From positions 28,473-92,472 of the forward strand of contig JAGEMR010000118.1 in the NCBI GenBank assembly GCA_021030915.1: a stretch of 64,000 bases of DNA, given 5' to 3'. The stretch comes from Astrothelium macrocarpum (Eukaryota; Ascomycota; Dothideomycetes; Trypetheliales; Trypetheliaceae). Below, piece after piece: positions 52,257-64,000 of the stretch. A model generated the notes under the pieces. The model saw nothing but the letters and a program-made list of their open reading frames with translations, did not search any database and was not told where the DNA came from. Made by a program: the position numbers and the translations under genes. Position 1 is the stretch's first letter. Every line of letters begins with the position of its first letter.

Positions 52257-52793
52257 TTCTTTCTGGCTGGCGAGATGTTGATCAGCTCACCGGGAACACC
52301 GCTTTCGGCAAAGATGGTTGAGTGTAGAGTTGGTTTTAGAAGGGTTTGTCAACAGCAGGGTACATTAGATATAATCTGTAAAGGATTATTGTAGTTCCAT
52401 GAAGAACACTCAATTAGCGTCATCATACCAAGATAGCCTTTTCATGAAATTTATGTACATTGATGTGATTTTCACAATCATTCAAAGCCACGGGAGCTGA
52501 CCGAGTGCTGGCGTGTCTGCAGGAAGCTTAGGTAATAAATTATGTAATGACGCTAATTGCTTAGCGTCTCAATTTCCTAACTTCCGTCCTGCAACTTAGT
52601 TTCCAAGGACATTGAATTTATCCCACACACTCCTCAGATACAATCACAATACAGCTCCAACAAGCGCTGTGCAATGCCAAGCTTGGTCAGTCCTTGACTC
52701 GACTCAAAAAGCTGCTACTTGTATACAGCTTTAACTCAATCTCATTCGCTTTCCAAAATACTGCAAACATTTACTTTACACCCATGTGTGGAC
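52257..52793. other. Intergenic, no gene seen
   Basis: About 540 bp between the GMC relic and the 3' end of the PKS gene. Confidence 0.5.
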
Positions 52794-55700
52794 CTACGCT
52801 CGCGTTCGAAGTGCGCTTCTTTTCGCCGCGTCTGCAGCCAGACTCCTGATACTTTCTTGTCCCATGATATCAAAGACTGGAATGTCCGCCCTCCAGACCT
52901 TGTTGAACCAATTCCGCAATTCTACAGCAAGCAAGCTATCAACGCCGTATGCATGCAGCGCCGAGTTGGGGTCGAAATCCTGACTCGACATGGATAGCGC
53001 ACTTCCCAGCTTCTGCAATAAGCTTTCAAGCGCGATGCTCGCAGCATTTTCATCAGATGAAGCTTGCCGGAAATCAGCGATATGGTCTCTAGCGTTGGGC
53101 TGAGTACTTGTGGAGGCCAAATACGAGGACCCATCTTGAACGCCGACCTGAGGAAGAGCCGAATATAGCGGCCTGTCAGCCCATGGTGGGATGTCTTTAT
53201 CCTTCGCTTGATATTGTTCCGGGGTGATCAAGCCCAGCATTGGTTGGATATTGAAGGAGTCCAGTTCAACTTCGAGATCAGGCCTACAAAGAAGATCCAA
53301 AAGTGCTAAGAAATTTCTCTCTGTAAGACCGAGGACATTGCTGGACATGTGTCCTTGAAACAATTTGGAGTTCTCTGAAACAATTCCGATGTCGCTCATC
53401 CATCCGAGATCTACCGAACTTGCTTTTTGACCAAGCTGGACGCGATGACGAGCTAATGCATCCTGAAAGGTGTTTCCAGCACAGTAGTTGGCCTGCCCTG
53501 GGGTTCCTACTACGCCAGCAGCTGAAGAGAGCATTATGAAGAATGAGAGATCGTTCGGCAACAGATTATGCAAGTTCCAGGTACTCGCTATTTTGGAGTT
53601 GATGGACACGCTCCAGTCTTCAAACGACATATTCTGAAATACAGAATCCTGGACACAGGAATCAACATGTTGTATTGGATTCTGACCAACTATACATACT
53701 CTGAGAACCATAGTAGCTTGCAAGCAGCCTCGGATCCGAGGCATATCGCGATAGTTTTGAAGAACCATTCCGAGAGCTTCTACCGACCCTACATCACATC
53801 TTGGCGCCTTGACTCGTACGCCCCTATCAGAAAGTTCAGCAAGCAGCGATCTTGATGCTGGTGAGGTCGGGCCAGATCTAGATAGTAGGATCAAGTTCTT
53901 GGCGCCACGTTCTGCCATCCAACGCGCTGCACTTCGTCCTAATCCGCCGAGGCCGCCAGAAATGAGATAAGTGCCGTCACTTTCCAAGGTATACTGTGCC
54001 TTGAAGTCAAGAAAAGTCTAGAAGCGAGATTGTCAATCCTTATAGCCTGGATCCATTTTCTGCAGGATACTCACTGGAACAATGTCTGTTGCATTGAGCT
54101 CTACAACAATTTTGCCGCTGGAACGACCACTTTGCATAAATCGCAGAGCCTCTTCGAGTTTGGTCACAGAAAAGATGTGCAAAGGAGCTGCTGGCTTCAG
54201 TGTGCCGACGTGGATATATTCCATAACTGCTAATAGCTCGCGTTGAATTAGTGATGGACGCAACTCACAAGTCTTGTCTACCGCAACAGCTGTGAATGAC
54301 ACGTTTTTAGCAAATGATGACATTGGAAGCTTTGCGTTGCGTTCGATATCAACCTTTCCAATTTCTATGAAACGCCCGTAAGGCGCAATACATTCCCAGG
54401 AGGCGACCAAGCTCTTGCCAGCCAATGAGTTAAGAACAACGTCAACTCCTCGACCTTTGGTCACTCTCATGATGTCTTTGGCAAAAGACTGATCTCTGCT
54501 GTAATAGATATGGTCATCCGGCAGACCATAAAGATCCTTTAAAAGCTGTCGCTTTTCATCTGATCCAACGGTAGCGAAAATTTCGGCCTTGAGAGTTTTC
54601 GCTATCTGAATAGCCATTTGACCGGTTCCTCCGGCGCCGGCGTGTATTAGCACTGATTCTCCCTTCTGGAGTCGAGCAACAGTGAATAGGCAGTGATGTG
54701 CTGTAACGCCTGTGATGGGGATTGATGCAGCCACAGAATAAGACATGTCAGGCGGGATCCTAATGGCCAAATCTTGGTTACAACGGGCGTACGTCTGCAT
54801 ACAGCCAAGATGTGCGGGATTTGCACATACTCGATCGCCTGGAGAGAGTGCGACGACACCGTGACCGACACGAGTGACGATACCTGAACATTCAGCGCCA
54901 ACGCTTTCGGCGTCTACACGTCCAAGAACAACCAAAAGATCACGAAAATTGATCCCAACGGCTTTGACTTCGATTTCAATTTCATCACTGGCAAGATCAT
55001 CGATCGCCTTTGGGTCTCCGACGAACTCAAAGGAGTCGAGAAAACCAGGGTTTCGGATCGCCAGCTTAACGGCCGGGATTTGTTAGAGCTCACGATCCAT
55101 TCGGGATGGTCCAGTACGCTCATGGATATCGTCATTTGCTCTGCTGGCCTCAACAACTCTGCTGATCATCAGAACGCCGTCACGCTCTTCGTATTCGGTT
55201 TCAGGGTTGTTTGAACGCTGTGATAGCGTAACGCTGATTGCTTGATCGATTTTCGATGACCATAATTTGTGATCCTGACCATGATTCTCAAGCCTCAATT
55301 CCACGAACAACAGGTCATTCATTTCGCTAGACAATGTGTGAGCCAAGCCTGTTACCAAGCTTTTTTGAGGATACTGCGGTGATGCCTGATTGCCCGATGT
55401 AACCCAAATGACTTGACGTGCTGCTTGAAATACATCTCTAAGCAGTACAAAATCCTTTGAAGACAGGCCGAATAGGACAGGTCTTCCAAGCTCGGGTAGA
55501 AATACTAGCAAATCATCCTTGGAGATAGAGATGGCCGCAAGGTCGTGGAATTGAACGACTTCAATGGTCTCAGAAACATGATTTCTTTCACAAAACCACT
55601 TTGCGATGGTGCTCTGTATCTCAGAGTCAGAATCCACAACGATTTTAATCTTCAGACCTGGATCTTGGGATTCTTTCTCTATTGCTGTAGAGACGAGGAC

Positions 55701-58700
55701 GCTCATCTCGTGACACAATCCTGCTTCGTAGTCTGGAAGCTCAAAATCGACTCCACTAAAGCCCGTCGCCAACAAAGCTTGGTGCCATTGCTCTTCAGAG
55801 ATGCATGGGCTCCAACGTCGGATCTCTTCTTCTCCCAACCATCATCCCGGAAGCGTCCCCCAAATGAATCCGCTGCGTACGGGATTTGTGGTTTCAAGAA
55901 GGATTAGTTTGCCCCCGGGTTTTAGCAGCTTACGAATGTTTCTGAGTGTCTGGTCCACGTTTCGCGTCGCATGGAGTACCAGGCCAGCTATTATCATATC
56001 ATAATTCTCTTCTTCGTAGCTCTGGGCTAAAGGATCAATCTCGATATTGAGTGTCTTGAAGTGCATTTTCCCTTGTACTTCCGCATATTTTTCTTGTGCT
56101 CTTTCGAAGAAGCTCCCGGAAATATCGGTATAGCAATACTCTGAGAACCGGAAATTTTGGTTTGGACCGTTATTGTGAGGAAGCAAAGGTGAAAGAACAA
56201 AATCTGTCATGGACCCGGTTCCTGCGCCGATTTCAAGAATTTTCATCCATGGCCTTTTGTGAGCAAGAAGATCCAAGTAACCAGACAGTTGTCTACAACT
56301 CGAGATTTGCTTACAAAAATTGGCGTAGAGCTTCTCCGCCAGCCGATCTTCACCAAACATAATATCAAGAGGATCCATCTTTCCTTCAATGATAGCTGAT
56401 AGATTCCGCGCCATTGTCACGAAAAGCCTACCTTCAGCGTTTTTGTGTTCCAAGTTATGGGTGATTTCGTCGATCCTGGCTAGATCCCAGGTCCCGTTTT
56501 TGCATGCGCCCATGTCCAGTGTTGACTCTGTGTTGCTGGAGGACTGCCTTTTCAGCCACTCTATATACATTTGGAGATGGGGCTTGACTTTTGCCTGGTC
56601 CATCGTCTCAATTTCTGATAGAGTCTTGTGGATGAAAAAATACGTTGATGTTGTAAGACCACGATAGAACTCGATGGGACTTTCGCTATCCGGACAGCCT
56701 GATTTACAAAAGGCTACAATCTCGCCGGAAGTCATAAGGTTTAGATCGGGTTTCCAGTCCGTCCTAAAGCAAAGTTTGCGCTTTACTAAAGAGTTGCTAG
56801 TTGTGTGGATTCCAGATGTAAGTGTCATCTCCATGTGATCTACGGTGAGCAGGACATGGCCGGCTTGATTCAAGACAAACATTGACGAGTCGATCCCACG
56901 AAGGCCCTTTCTTCTCGAATTACAACAAGCTTTCAGTGTTGCAGTCTCTTCAGGATGAGAGAGCCCTGACGCAGATATCCAAGCAGATTGTATACGGGTA
57001 ACCACTGCTCCATTCAGTGCCATCTTCGTCGCGCCTTCAGTCATAACCACCAGAGCAAGTTGGCCTACAGCATCGAGCGTGGTGGGATGGGCCGTATGAG
57101 GTTGAAAAGCATTCCGAGATTGCGATGAGTCCCATTGGAATAATCTTATCTCCGCCATTGAAGATTCTCGGCCATCCCAGCAGATACTCTGCAAAGCCTG
57201 GAAATGGGAGCCGTAACTGACCCCATCTTGGGATAGGTGATCATAAAACTGCCGTGAGTCGACTGCTCCCGAGCATCGAGTCTTGCTCCCCCAGTATTCT
57301 TTTTGATACTGCTGATCTTCGAGGTGGATGGTCTTGTCGTAGCCTGTGCTCTGCGTTTTGAATAGCACTTTCAGTTCTCCTTGGCAGTGCTTCCACCAGT
57401 CTCCATCTTTACAACCGTAGATGTGGAACTCAAAGTGTAATGAGTCTTTATCAGATTCAGTGCTTCTTGGGTGTAGAGTAAGCTGAACTTCAGTCCTCTT
57501 GTCACTCTCGATCATAATGGGGCTAAGAAACAGAGCATTTGTGATGTGAAAGAAATGAATGGTTTGTTGCGGTCCTACAAGCTGTTTAACACCTTCAATC
57601 GCCATGGCTAACATACCAGTTGCTGGGTAAATTGCTTTGCCATTTATTATATGATGTCCAATCCATGGCGTCTCGGCAAGATCAAAGAATTTCCTCCCTC
57701 TAGGCTCCAAAGGGTTCCACTCAGGAACGGGGACACCCAAAAGCTCATGCCTATCATGTCTCCGGATCCGATTATTTCTACTCATCTCACTCTCATACCA
57801 GTATCTACGAGAATGATTGAAGGGATATAGGGGAAGATTAACAAGGACTGGCCCATAGCTATGGGCGGAACCTTGATACTGATTGGCGCCATCGAGCTGG
57901 ACAGGATAGCCAAGAGACCATAGGTTTCCAACGAATTCCAATATGGAGTCCACAGCTTCTCGTTTTCGAGATAAGACAGAGGTAAACCTCGTAACAGATT
58001 GAGAGTCGATCAGATTGATGCTACTTAGAATCGGTCTTCGCAATGTTGAATGAGGTCCGACTTCGACGATGTCGTGAATTCTTGGCCTTCTTGGTTCTCC
58101 AAGCTTCGGGAGCTGATCCTTTTGTGAGATCAGGCGCTGTAAAGCGGGCCAGAATCGTACTTGTTGTACCATGTTATTCGCCCAATATTCAGCACTCCAT
58201 AGCACTTCAAGATTGCCAATTTGGTGTCCAGTAACAGAAGAGATCATGGCGATTCGCTCTCCAGCTCTTTCCTGCACACCTGCTTCCAGCTGGGACAAGC
58301 TGGTTTCATATGCTATTTTGACGGGATTCATGAACGGAGAATGGTAAGCCACACCAGTCCTTATCACTTGTGCAGCAACGCCGGCAATGTCAAGCCTTTG
58401 CTTTAATGCATTGATTCGCTCCGCACCGCCAGATAAGGTAACATTTACTGGACCGTTGAGGCAAGCTATGTACAGGCGATTTTCTTGATCATTGTTGTCA
58501 TCTTGGAGCAAGAAGTCTAGCATATCTGCTTCAGAAAGGTCCACCGCGATCATAGCTTGAGCGTCGTGGGCACTGTCTTTCATATTCTGCACAAGTCGAC
58601 CACGATAGTATGACACCTTGCAACATGATTCAAGCGAAAGTCCACCACATGCATAAGCAGCTCCAATCTCGCCGGACGAGTGACCCAACACAGCAGAGGG

Positions 58701-60899
58701 CCTGATATTGAAATGACGCAGTAACTCGACCAACGCGATTTGAATAGCGGTTGTTAGAGGTTGAGCGAGATGTGGCGCATTTATCCTCTCAGTCGTGCCA
58801 TGGATCGAAAGCTCGTCAAAAAGAGACCAATCACATCCTAATCGTAGAAGCTCCTGGTCGAATCTTTTGAGAGTTTCTCTGAATACAGGATAAACCATTA
58901 GCCCAATTCCCATACGAGCATACTGCGCACCCTGTCCAGTGAATACGAATGCTATTCCTCGGTCACGAGTGGACTTGACAGGACGAGAGGAGATCTTCTT
59001 TACATCTACTAGTTCGGAAACGTTATGGACAAGTGCAAAAGTTTTCCAGGGGAGTCGACTACGCCCATAGGCCAGTATATGCGACAGTTGATCTAGATAA
59101 ACATCTTCGGTCATCCATTCGGGCATCTGGTGCTGAGAAAATGCTTCGCGCCATACAGTCGCTACCCGTTCCAGACCTGCTTCATCAGCAGATGACCATA
59201 CTAGTAGCTTCAAAAGTTGATGGGACTTTGTATGGGACCAGCCATTGACAATTTCCACATTTCCAGGCTGACCTTTGAGGTCACTTCCCACATGATCTGC
59301 TTTTCTGTGCTCTGAAGCTTTTGTATGGATGCCATTACTTGGGAAGCCATTGTGAGATGTTGCTCGGGCAGTGTCTTTATTCGGACATCCATTCAAAAGG
59401 ACCGTGGTAGTACCTGAGCTTGCTGCGGAGATGGATGGTCCATCATTGTTTGATTCCAAGCCAGTCGCACTGTGTGGCGGCTCATCAATGGTGCAATGGT
59501 TTGCAATAAGGCTTCTTTCCTGGAGAAAATGGCATGCATCATCAAGGATTGCGTGCGAATTGGAACCACCAAATCCAAATGAGTTGACGGATATCCTCCG
59601 GAGACCTCTCACTGGCCAAGGAATAGGTTTTTTTGGAAATTCAATATTAAAAAAATCAGCATCAATCCGATGATTGGTCTCGTCGAAATTGGCGTTTGGA
59701 GGAATTATACCCTTTTCCAAGATAAGTATCGCTTTGATTATGCCAGCAATTCCAGCTCCGCCTTCCAGGTGCCCTATGTTTGATTTGAGAGCGCCTATGT
59801 AAAGCGGGTCCTTTGGTGTTCGGACTTGTTGAAAAGCAGATGTGATCGCATCTACCTCGGTTGGATCCCCCAATGCAGTACCCGTACCGTGCGCCTCGAA
59901 ATATCGTGTGGGCTCCAGGTCCAGATATGCTTTTGCAAAGGTTTCCCTTATAAGAGTTGCTTGGAGGTCTCTACTTGGTTGTGTTATTCCGGCTGTATGA
60001 CCATCTTGGTTGGAGCCAGCAGATCGTACAATTGCTCGTATGACATTTCCATCTCTTATAGCGTCGTCGAGCCGCTTAAGAATTAAAACACCAAAACCTT
60101 CACCCCGAGCATAACCATTGGCTCTTTCATCGAACGTAAAACAACGTCCATCCGAGGATAAAAGATTCATTTTCATGAGTATCAGCAGGGGCTCAATGGC
60201 CAAGACGAGGTTGCTACCAGTGACAACGGCGGCATCAGAGCTTCTGTTTCGTAAACCTTGCACTGCAAAATCAAGAGCCATCATGCTGCTGGAGCAAGCA
60301 GAATCCATTTGGACGCTTGGGCCAGTCCAGTTGTAGAACCAACTCAACCGATTCGCTACCATATTCATGGCTCCTCCTGTTGCCGTATACTTTGGCAAGG
60401 TCTCATCGTCTTTCATGAGAAGTTGCTTGTAGTCACCTGACATCGATCCACTATACACTCCGGTCCTGGATCCATTCAGCTTCTCCATTGGTAGTCCAGC
60501 TTGCTCGAGGGCATGAAAAGTCAACTCAAGGAGGATACGGTGCTGCGGATCCATAGCGATAGCTTCGGCGGTAGGGATACCAAAAAAAGGAGCATCAAAT
60601 AGACCAAGATCTTCCTTGATAAAATGAGCTCCAGGAACGAAACTCCTCTCTTCTTCCACCTGATCTGCATGGATAAAGGCTTTTAGATTCAAACGATCCT
60701 CTGGCCACTCTGTCATTGCACATCTTCTTTCCATCAGCATATCCCAGAATGATGACGCATTGTCAGCTTCTTGTGGAAACTTCAAGGAAAAGCCCACAAT
60801 AGCAACAGGTTCCTCGAGATTTTCTTGAACGGTTCGAGAACCAGCATGATCGGAATGGTTAGTTTCCATGGCACCTTCGCTCAGCAGCGTTATCTTCAT
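52794..60899 (-). pseudogene. Highly reducing polyketide synthase with two in-frame stop codons
   Basis: One continuous frame of about 2,666 codons (60899-54075, 54017-53700, 53648-52794) encodes all domains of a type I highly reducing PKS: KS (active Cys in DSACSSSM, His in EAHGTGTALG and SNIGHLEGG), AT (GHSSGE), DH (HHIINGKAIYP), C-methyltransferase (EIGAGTGSMTDF), ER (IHAGAGGTGQMAIQIAKTL), KR (SGGLGGLGRSAARW, Tyr in QANYCAGN) and ACP (GVDSLLAVELRNW). Two introns (57 and 51 bp) are clear. The frame is broken by TGA at 55844-55842 (codon about 1686, where the family has Trp) and TAA at 55085-55083 (codon about 1939, ahead of ER). No intron with correct phase removes either stop. As written, translation would end after the methyltransferase and make a protein lacking ER, KR and ACP. 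The start could also be the ATG at 60869. Confidence 0.85.
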
Positions 60900-62440
60900 G
60901 GATGACGACGGATCCAAGTCCTGTTGAATGATTATGACCGGAGTTAATAAGAAAAGCGAATTACAAGAGTCTGAGTCTCCGAGCAACCGCAGGAGTGGGT
61001 TGAACACACTATGACTCTATGAAATGAAAGCCACTAGAGCTCCTTAGGCGGCTTCCAAACAACACCATCCTGGCTGTCAATATACGCTAAATTACGGTGC
61101 TGCAGCTGGGCGGCACGGTGGATTTGCCATCCACCGTATCAGCCCCATATCTCCTGTGATGACAGACAAGGTACACTCCGCATTCAGTGGTGATTTTCTC
61201 ATACTGATTTCTACTGAGATTGATTTCTTTAAAGTGCAATAATGCTACCAAAGAATTACTCGACAGATACGCTATGTACACGTTCATGATATGACCTATA
61301 TTCCAGCCCAAGCGCTATGCTGAAACCCGGTTAGTTGATCCATTTGTTGGATTTCTTGCTTGGAAGAGCACCGGTGTTCAAATTATGCATTTATATACAC
61401 CGCATGATATGTCATTACAGGCGATATCTGCAAGCGGTACCCTCTCTAAACTTCCTGTACCACTAAAGCCCGGACAGGATACATCGAAAACCACCAGGAC
61501 GATGACCTTAGCGTGTGATACAACATCTAGAACAAGCTAAGAAAAATAATGATGTCAACTTCCAGCGACCAGTGCAAGGATCTCCTTTCACCAAGGCCAG
61601 CGCAGCGTGAACCTCTTACCATTTGTCTGACACATCCAAGTCTTCGTTACTAACATTCACAATGATATCATATGATCAAAGCGAGCTTCCTAGTGCTGCA
61701 TTGATACGTATAGGTTATTTTGCGGTGGACAACAAAACCATGACTTTCATGAGCCAATGATTCTTGAACACATGGCCAAATGTCTTCATTGCAAGAGATA
61801 TAGAAAAGAAGTCCATCTGATTAATCAACATCATCCTTCTCCGTCGCTAACAGGTGACAGAACATTGGGGTGGAAGCATCTTGATGCATCGGATATCGGC
61901 CAGGTAGTCGGCCCGCATGCATATGTGTGAAACAAAACCGCTTCTTTGCAGACGTTCTAATGTGACGTTATCGTTGTTTGTCGATTTATTTCTGGCGATT
62001 GACTCTTGCAGAATAGCCTACAGTGGTGGTCGTTAGCACAAGTGTCCCGGCCTGCACCTCATTGGCTGTGCTTTTGCGGCGCAGCTTCATCCCTGACCAG
62101 CATTCTGCACCTTTTTATCACGCAGATGCATGACTGCAGAAGCATCTGTTAGCATGAGTCAATGCTCAATCCATCTAGGCACTTTCTGCCTGTGAGTACT
62201 GCCTGGTTGCGGCACAGCTTCTTATGTATGTCGGATCTTGATTACTATTTACATGTGAAAGAAAAGGCGATCAGAGAGGTATTTGTATCATTTCATCGTC
62301 TGAAGCTCTCGACTCGACTGAGTGATTGATCTACATTCAAGGTTAGAGTAAATAAAGTATCCTTCTCGAACACCAGGAACGACGAACGCAGATCTAATCG
62401 AGGTTGAGTTGCGTGACTCCTTGACTACAACAAGTGCAGT
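60900..62440. promoter_or_regulatory. Divergent promoter region, PKS / FSH1-type hydrolase
   Basis: About 1.54 kb between divergent starts. A frame continues upstream of the PKS start to 61007 but has no family similarity. Otherwise no coding feature is seen. Confidence 0.4.
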
Positions 62441-63118
62441 ATGCGCTTTCTCTGCCTCCATGGCCACGGTACAAATGGCCGAATTTTTGGAATTCAGACT
62501 TCCGCTATTCGTGACAGGCTGGGACCTCATTACGAATACGAATTCATCGATGGAGCTCTCGAGGCGCCCATGGCCCCTGGGATTGAATCTCTTGTTTCGA
62601 AGGGAGATGAATTCTACAGATACGCCGACGAGGGATCAAGTGAAAGCAAAATGAAAGCTTTGCACAATCTTCTAGTTTACATCGAGGAAGAAGGCCCCTT
62701 TGACGGCGTTATGGCGTTTTCCAGTGGCGCTATTTTGGCGGCTTGCGCCTTGATCTATCAGGTTCAGAAAAGTGGGCGACAAGCTTTCCGGGAGCCTCTC
62801 TTCCAATGTGCTGTCTTTTTTTCTGTTGGAATTCCAGAGGATCCCGCTGACATCGAGAACGGAATCACGCCGAGCATTATGGACGTCGAAAAATACGGAG
62901 AGATCATTCAAGTTCCCACAGCTCATATCTGGGGCGCTAACGACCCGCTACACCCCCATGCCAGTCACACGCTTTACGAACTTTGCAAATCTAGTGTCAG
63001 ACATAGTTTTGTGCATCCTGGAGGCCATGACATCCCAGGAGCAAAACAACAAGTAGCGCTAGACAGTACAGTGAAGATCATCAAGAGAGCTATCCTCAAT
63101 GCAGGCTTCACGGCTTAA
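62441..63118 (+). CDS. FSH1-type serine hydrolase, candidate PKS partner thioesterase
   Basis: Single exon, 225 residues. The chain starts MRFLCLHGHGTNGRIFGIQ, the FSH1 oxyanion strand and loop. The nucleophile elbow reads MAFSSGA (Ser near residue 91), the acidic residue is in WGANDPLHP and the catalytic His in HPGGHDIPG. Related stand-alone hydrolases (LovG type) release products from reducing PKSs, and this gene is divergent from a reducing PKS, which suggests that role. The elbow differs from the usual GFSQG, with Ala for Gly at the first position and Ser for Gln. The gene is intact although its PKS neighbour is broken. Confidence 0.88.
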   Translation: MRFLCLHGHGTNGRIFGIQTSAIRDRLGPHYEYEFIDGALEAPMAPGIESLVSKGDEFYRYADEGSSESKMKALHNLLVYIEEEGPFDGVMAFSSGAILAACALIYQVQKSGRQAFREPLFQCAVFFSVGIPEDPADIENGITPSIMDVEKYGEIIQVPTAHIWGANDPLHPHASHTLYELCKSSVRHSFVHPGGHDIPGAKQQVALDSTVKIIKRAILNAGFTA

Positions 63119-64000
63119 GCTTGGATCGAAAATTGGGTTTCAGATGATGTCTTCGTACGACTATACTCTGCTATGTTCTTTCTGTCATATTAACAGTGAA
63201 CCAAGAATCTCTCCACCAGCTAGTCCGGCGAGAATCTTCGTTTGGAGATTGCACCCCTCGGAGAGCACAATGTGAATTTGCCCCGGTAATTCTGATAGCA
63301 AGCCTTGTACGGTATTAAGAGACTTTAGTAGGTCATTGATCTATCCTCGCGTCAAGACGGTCCTAAGTGAAGCTGTGATAAAGCTAGTGAAGGCTGAAGT
63401 GCCACTGGCAAGTTCATGGACACCACCGATGACACGAAATTGAGTCTGCTATTGTATGCAGTGACTAGAAGTAGGAAAGTGTACCTTGAGCCTGCAACTG
63501 GCTCTTTACATGAGTAGTCTGAGATGTAGCATTGTGAGAAATCCGGAATCGTATAATAAGAGTGTAGTGTACTTGGCCCTTACGTGAAAAAGTTGAAGGC
63601 TAGTTTCCTAATTGGTAAGGACGGGCCTACCATGAATCAGTTGAGTCCTTGATAATGCCGTCATGCTAGGGGTTTGCATTGTCGAGATTGGTATAGGACT
63701 CGTACACCATCGCGAATGCCCTAATAGCAAGAAGGAACACATTTTTTGTATAGTGAATATGAAACCTAAAGGCGCCGTTTTGATGTGCGTATTGTCGGCA
63801 CCCAATTGAATTTGAGTATCGCAATCGTCCTCGGTTAGCGTGATGCTGGTCTCGAACTCAATGAAGCACCGATGGTAGATGATAGACCGCTTAGCGCTAC
63901 AAAACGAGTCTATACCAAACTAGGTACGGGTGTGCACCACCTCATGCACGGTCCCACCTCGTGCACACCTCACTATTAAATTTCAAAAATGAATAATTTA
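63119..64000. other. Right end of window, no gene seen
   Basis: About 880 bp. A 65-codon minus-strand frame at 63608-63805 has no motif. A gene beyond the edge could begin just outside. Confidence 0.4.

Larger units (their letters stand above)
28095..63118. other. Candidate secondary-metabolite region: RiPP cluster plus degrading PKS cluster
   Basis: From the repeat precursor to the last hydrolase, almost every gene is of a tailoring or biosynthetic family: precursor peptide, three UstYa-like proteins, tyrosinase, GMC oxidoreductases, two methyltransferases, two alpha/beta hydrolases, two rhodopsin-like membrane proteins and a reducing PKS. The known dikaritin logic (precursor, UstYa oxidases, sometimes tyrosinase and methyltransferase) fits 28.1-51.0 kb. 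The PKS and its neighbouring FSH1-type hydrolase may be an independent pathway. No pathway transcription factor, cytochrome P450 or transporter was found. Confidence 0.75.

Noticed and set aside
55031..55160. An intron that would remove the second PKS stop (CTAAC and TTAAG nearby)
   Set aside because: The possible donors give the wrong phase or an intron under 30 bp, and the conserved segment after the stop would be lost.
55830..55905. An intron (GTACGC...GGGAG) that would remove the first PKS stop
   Set aside because: It would delete the conserved block around the stop and has a poor acceptor.
1..64000. tRNA or rRNA genes
   Set aside because: No cloverleaf with A and B box motifs or rRNA-like stretch was recognised by eye; a tRNAscan run would settle this.

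Overview
The window is nuclear DNA from a filamentous ascomycete (Pezizomycotina). The evidence is short 50-75 bp GT-AG introns with CTAAC/CTGAC-like branch sites, single-copy fungal housekeeping genes, a Tc1/mariner relic carrying RIP-like stop codons, and secondary-metabolism genes of families found only in filamentous fungi (UstYa/DUF3328, FSH1-type hydrolase, highly reducing polyketide synthase). The class cannot be fixed from sequence alone; Dothideomycetes or a near relative is a guess.

Positions 1-25.0 kb are a conserved housekeeping block: the 3' end of an ABC transporter, a TPP1/Tpz1-like shelterin protein, FAB1 (PI3P 5-kinase), a divergent mitochondrial carrier, SPT16 (FACT), an FSH1-type hydrolase, IPI3 (ribosome biogenesis), RPN5 (proteasome lid) and a choline/ethanolamine phosphotransferase. 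Splice sites were assigned by reading phase and family motifs.

At 25.2-27.0 kb lies a 1,769 bp Tc1/mariner element with perfect 116 bp terminal inverted repeats, a TA target duplication and a transposase frame broken by ten stop codons. It marks the edge between conserved and accessory DNA.

Positions 28.1-51.0 kb look like an undescribed fungal RiPP cluster of the dikaritin type (Kex2-processed precursor plus UstYa oxidases). It holds a secreted precursor with four 22-residue repeats ending in Lys-Arg, three UstYa-like proteins, a membrane-anchored tyrosinase, an intact GMC oxidoreductase, two methyltransferases, an alpha/beta hydrolase resembling proline iminopeptidase, two rhodopsin-like seven-helix membrane proteins and a second very small secreted peptide gene. 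The inferred logic is secretion and Kex2 cutting of the precursor, oxidative side-chain crosslinking by UstYa proteins and tyrosinase, then methylation and trimming.

Positions 51.1-63.1 kb hold a decayed GMC oxidoreductase, a highly reducing PKS (KS-AT-DH-MT-ER-KR-ACP) interrupted by two in-frame stops, and a divergent FSH1-type hydrolase. This half looks like a separate or fused polyketide cluster that is degrading. The last 0.9 kb shows no gene.
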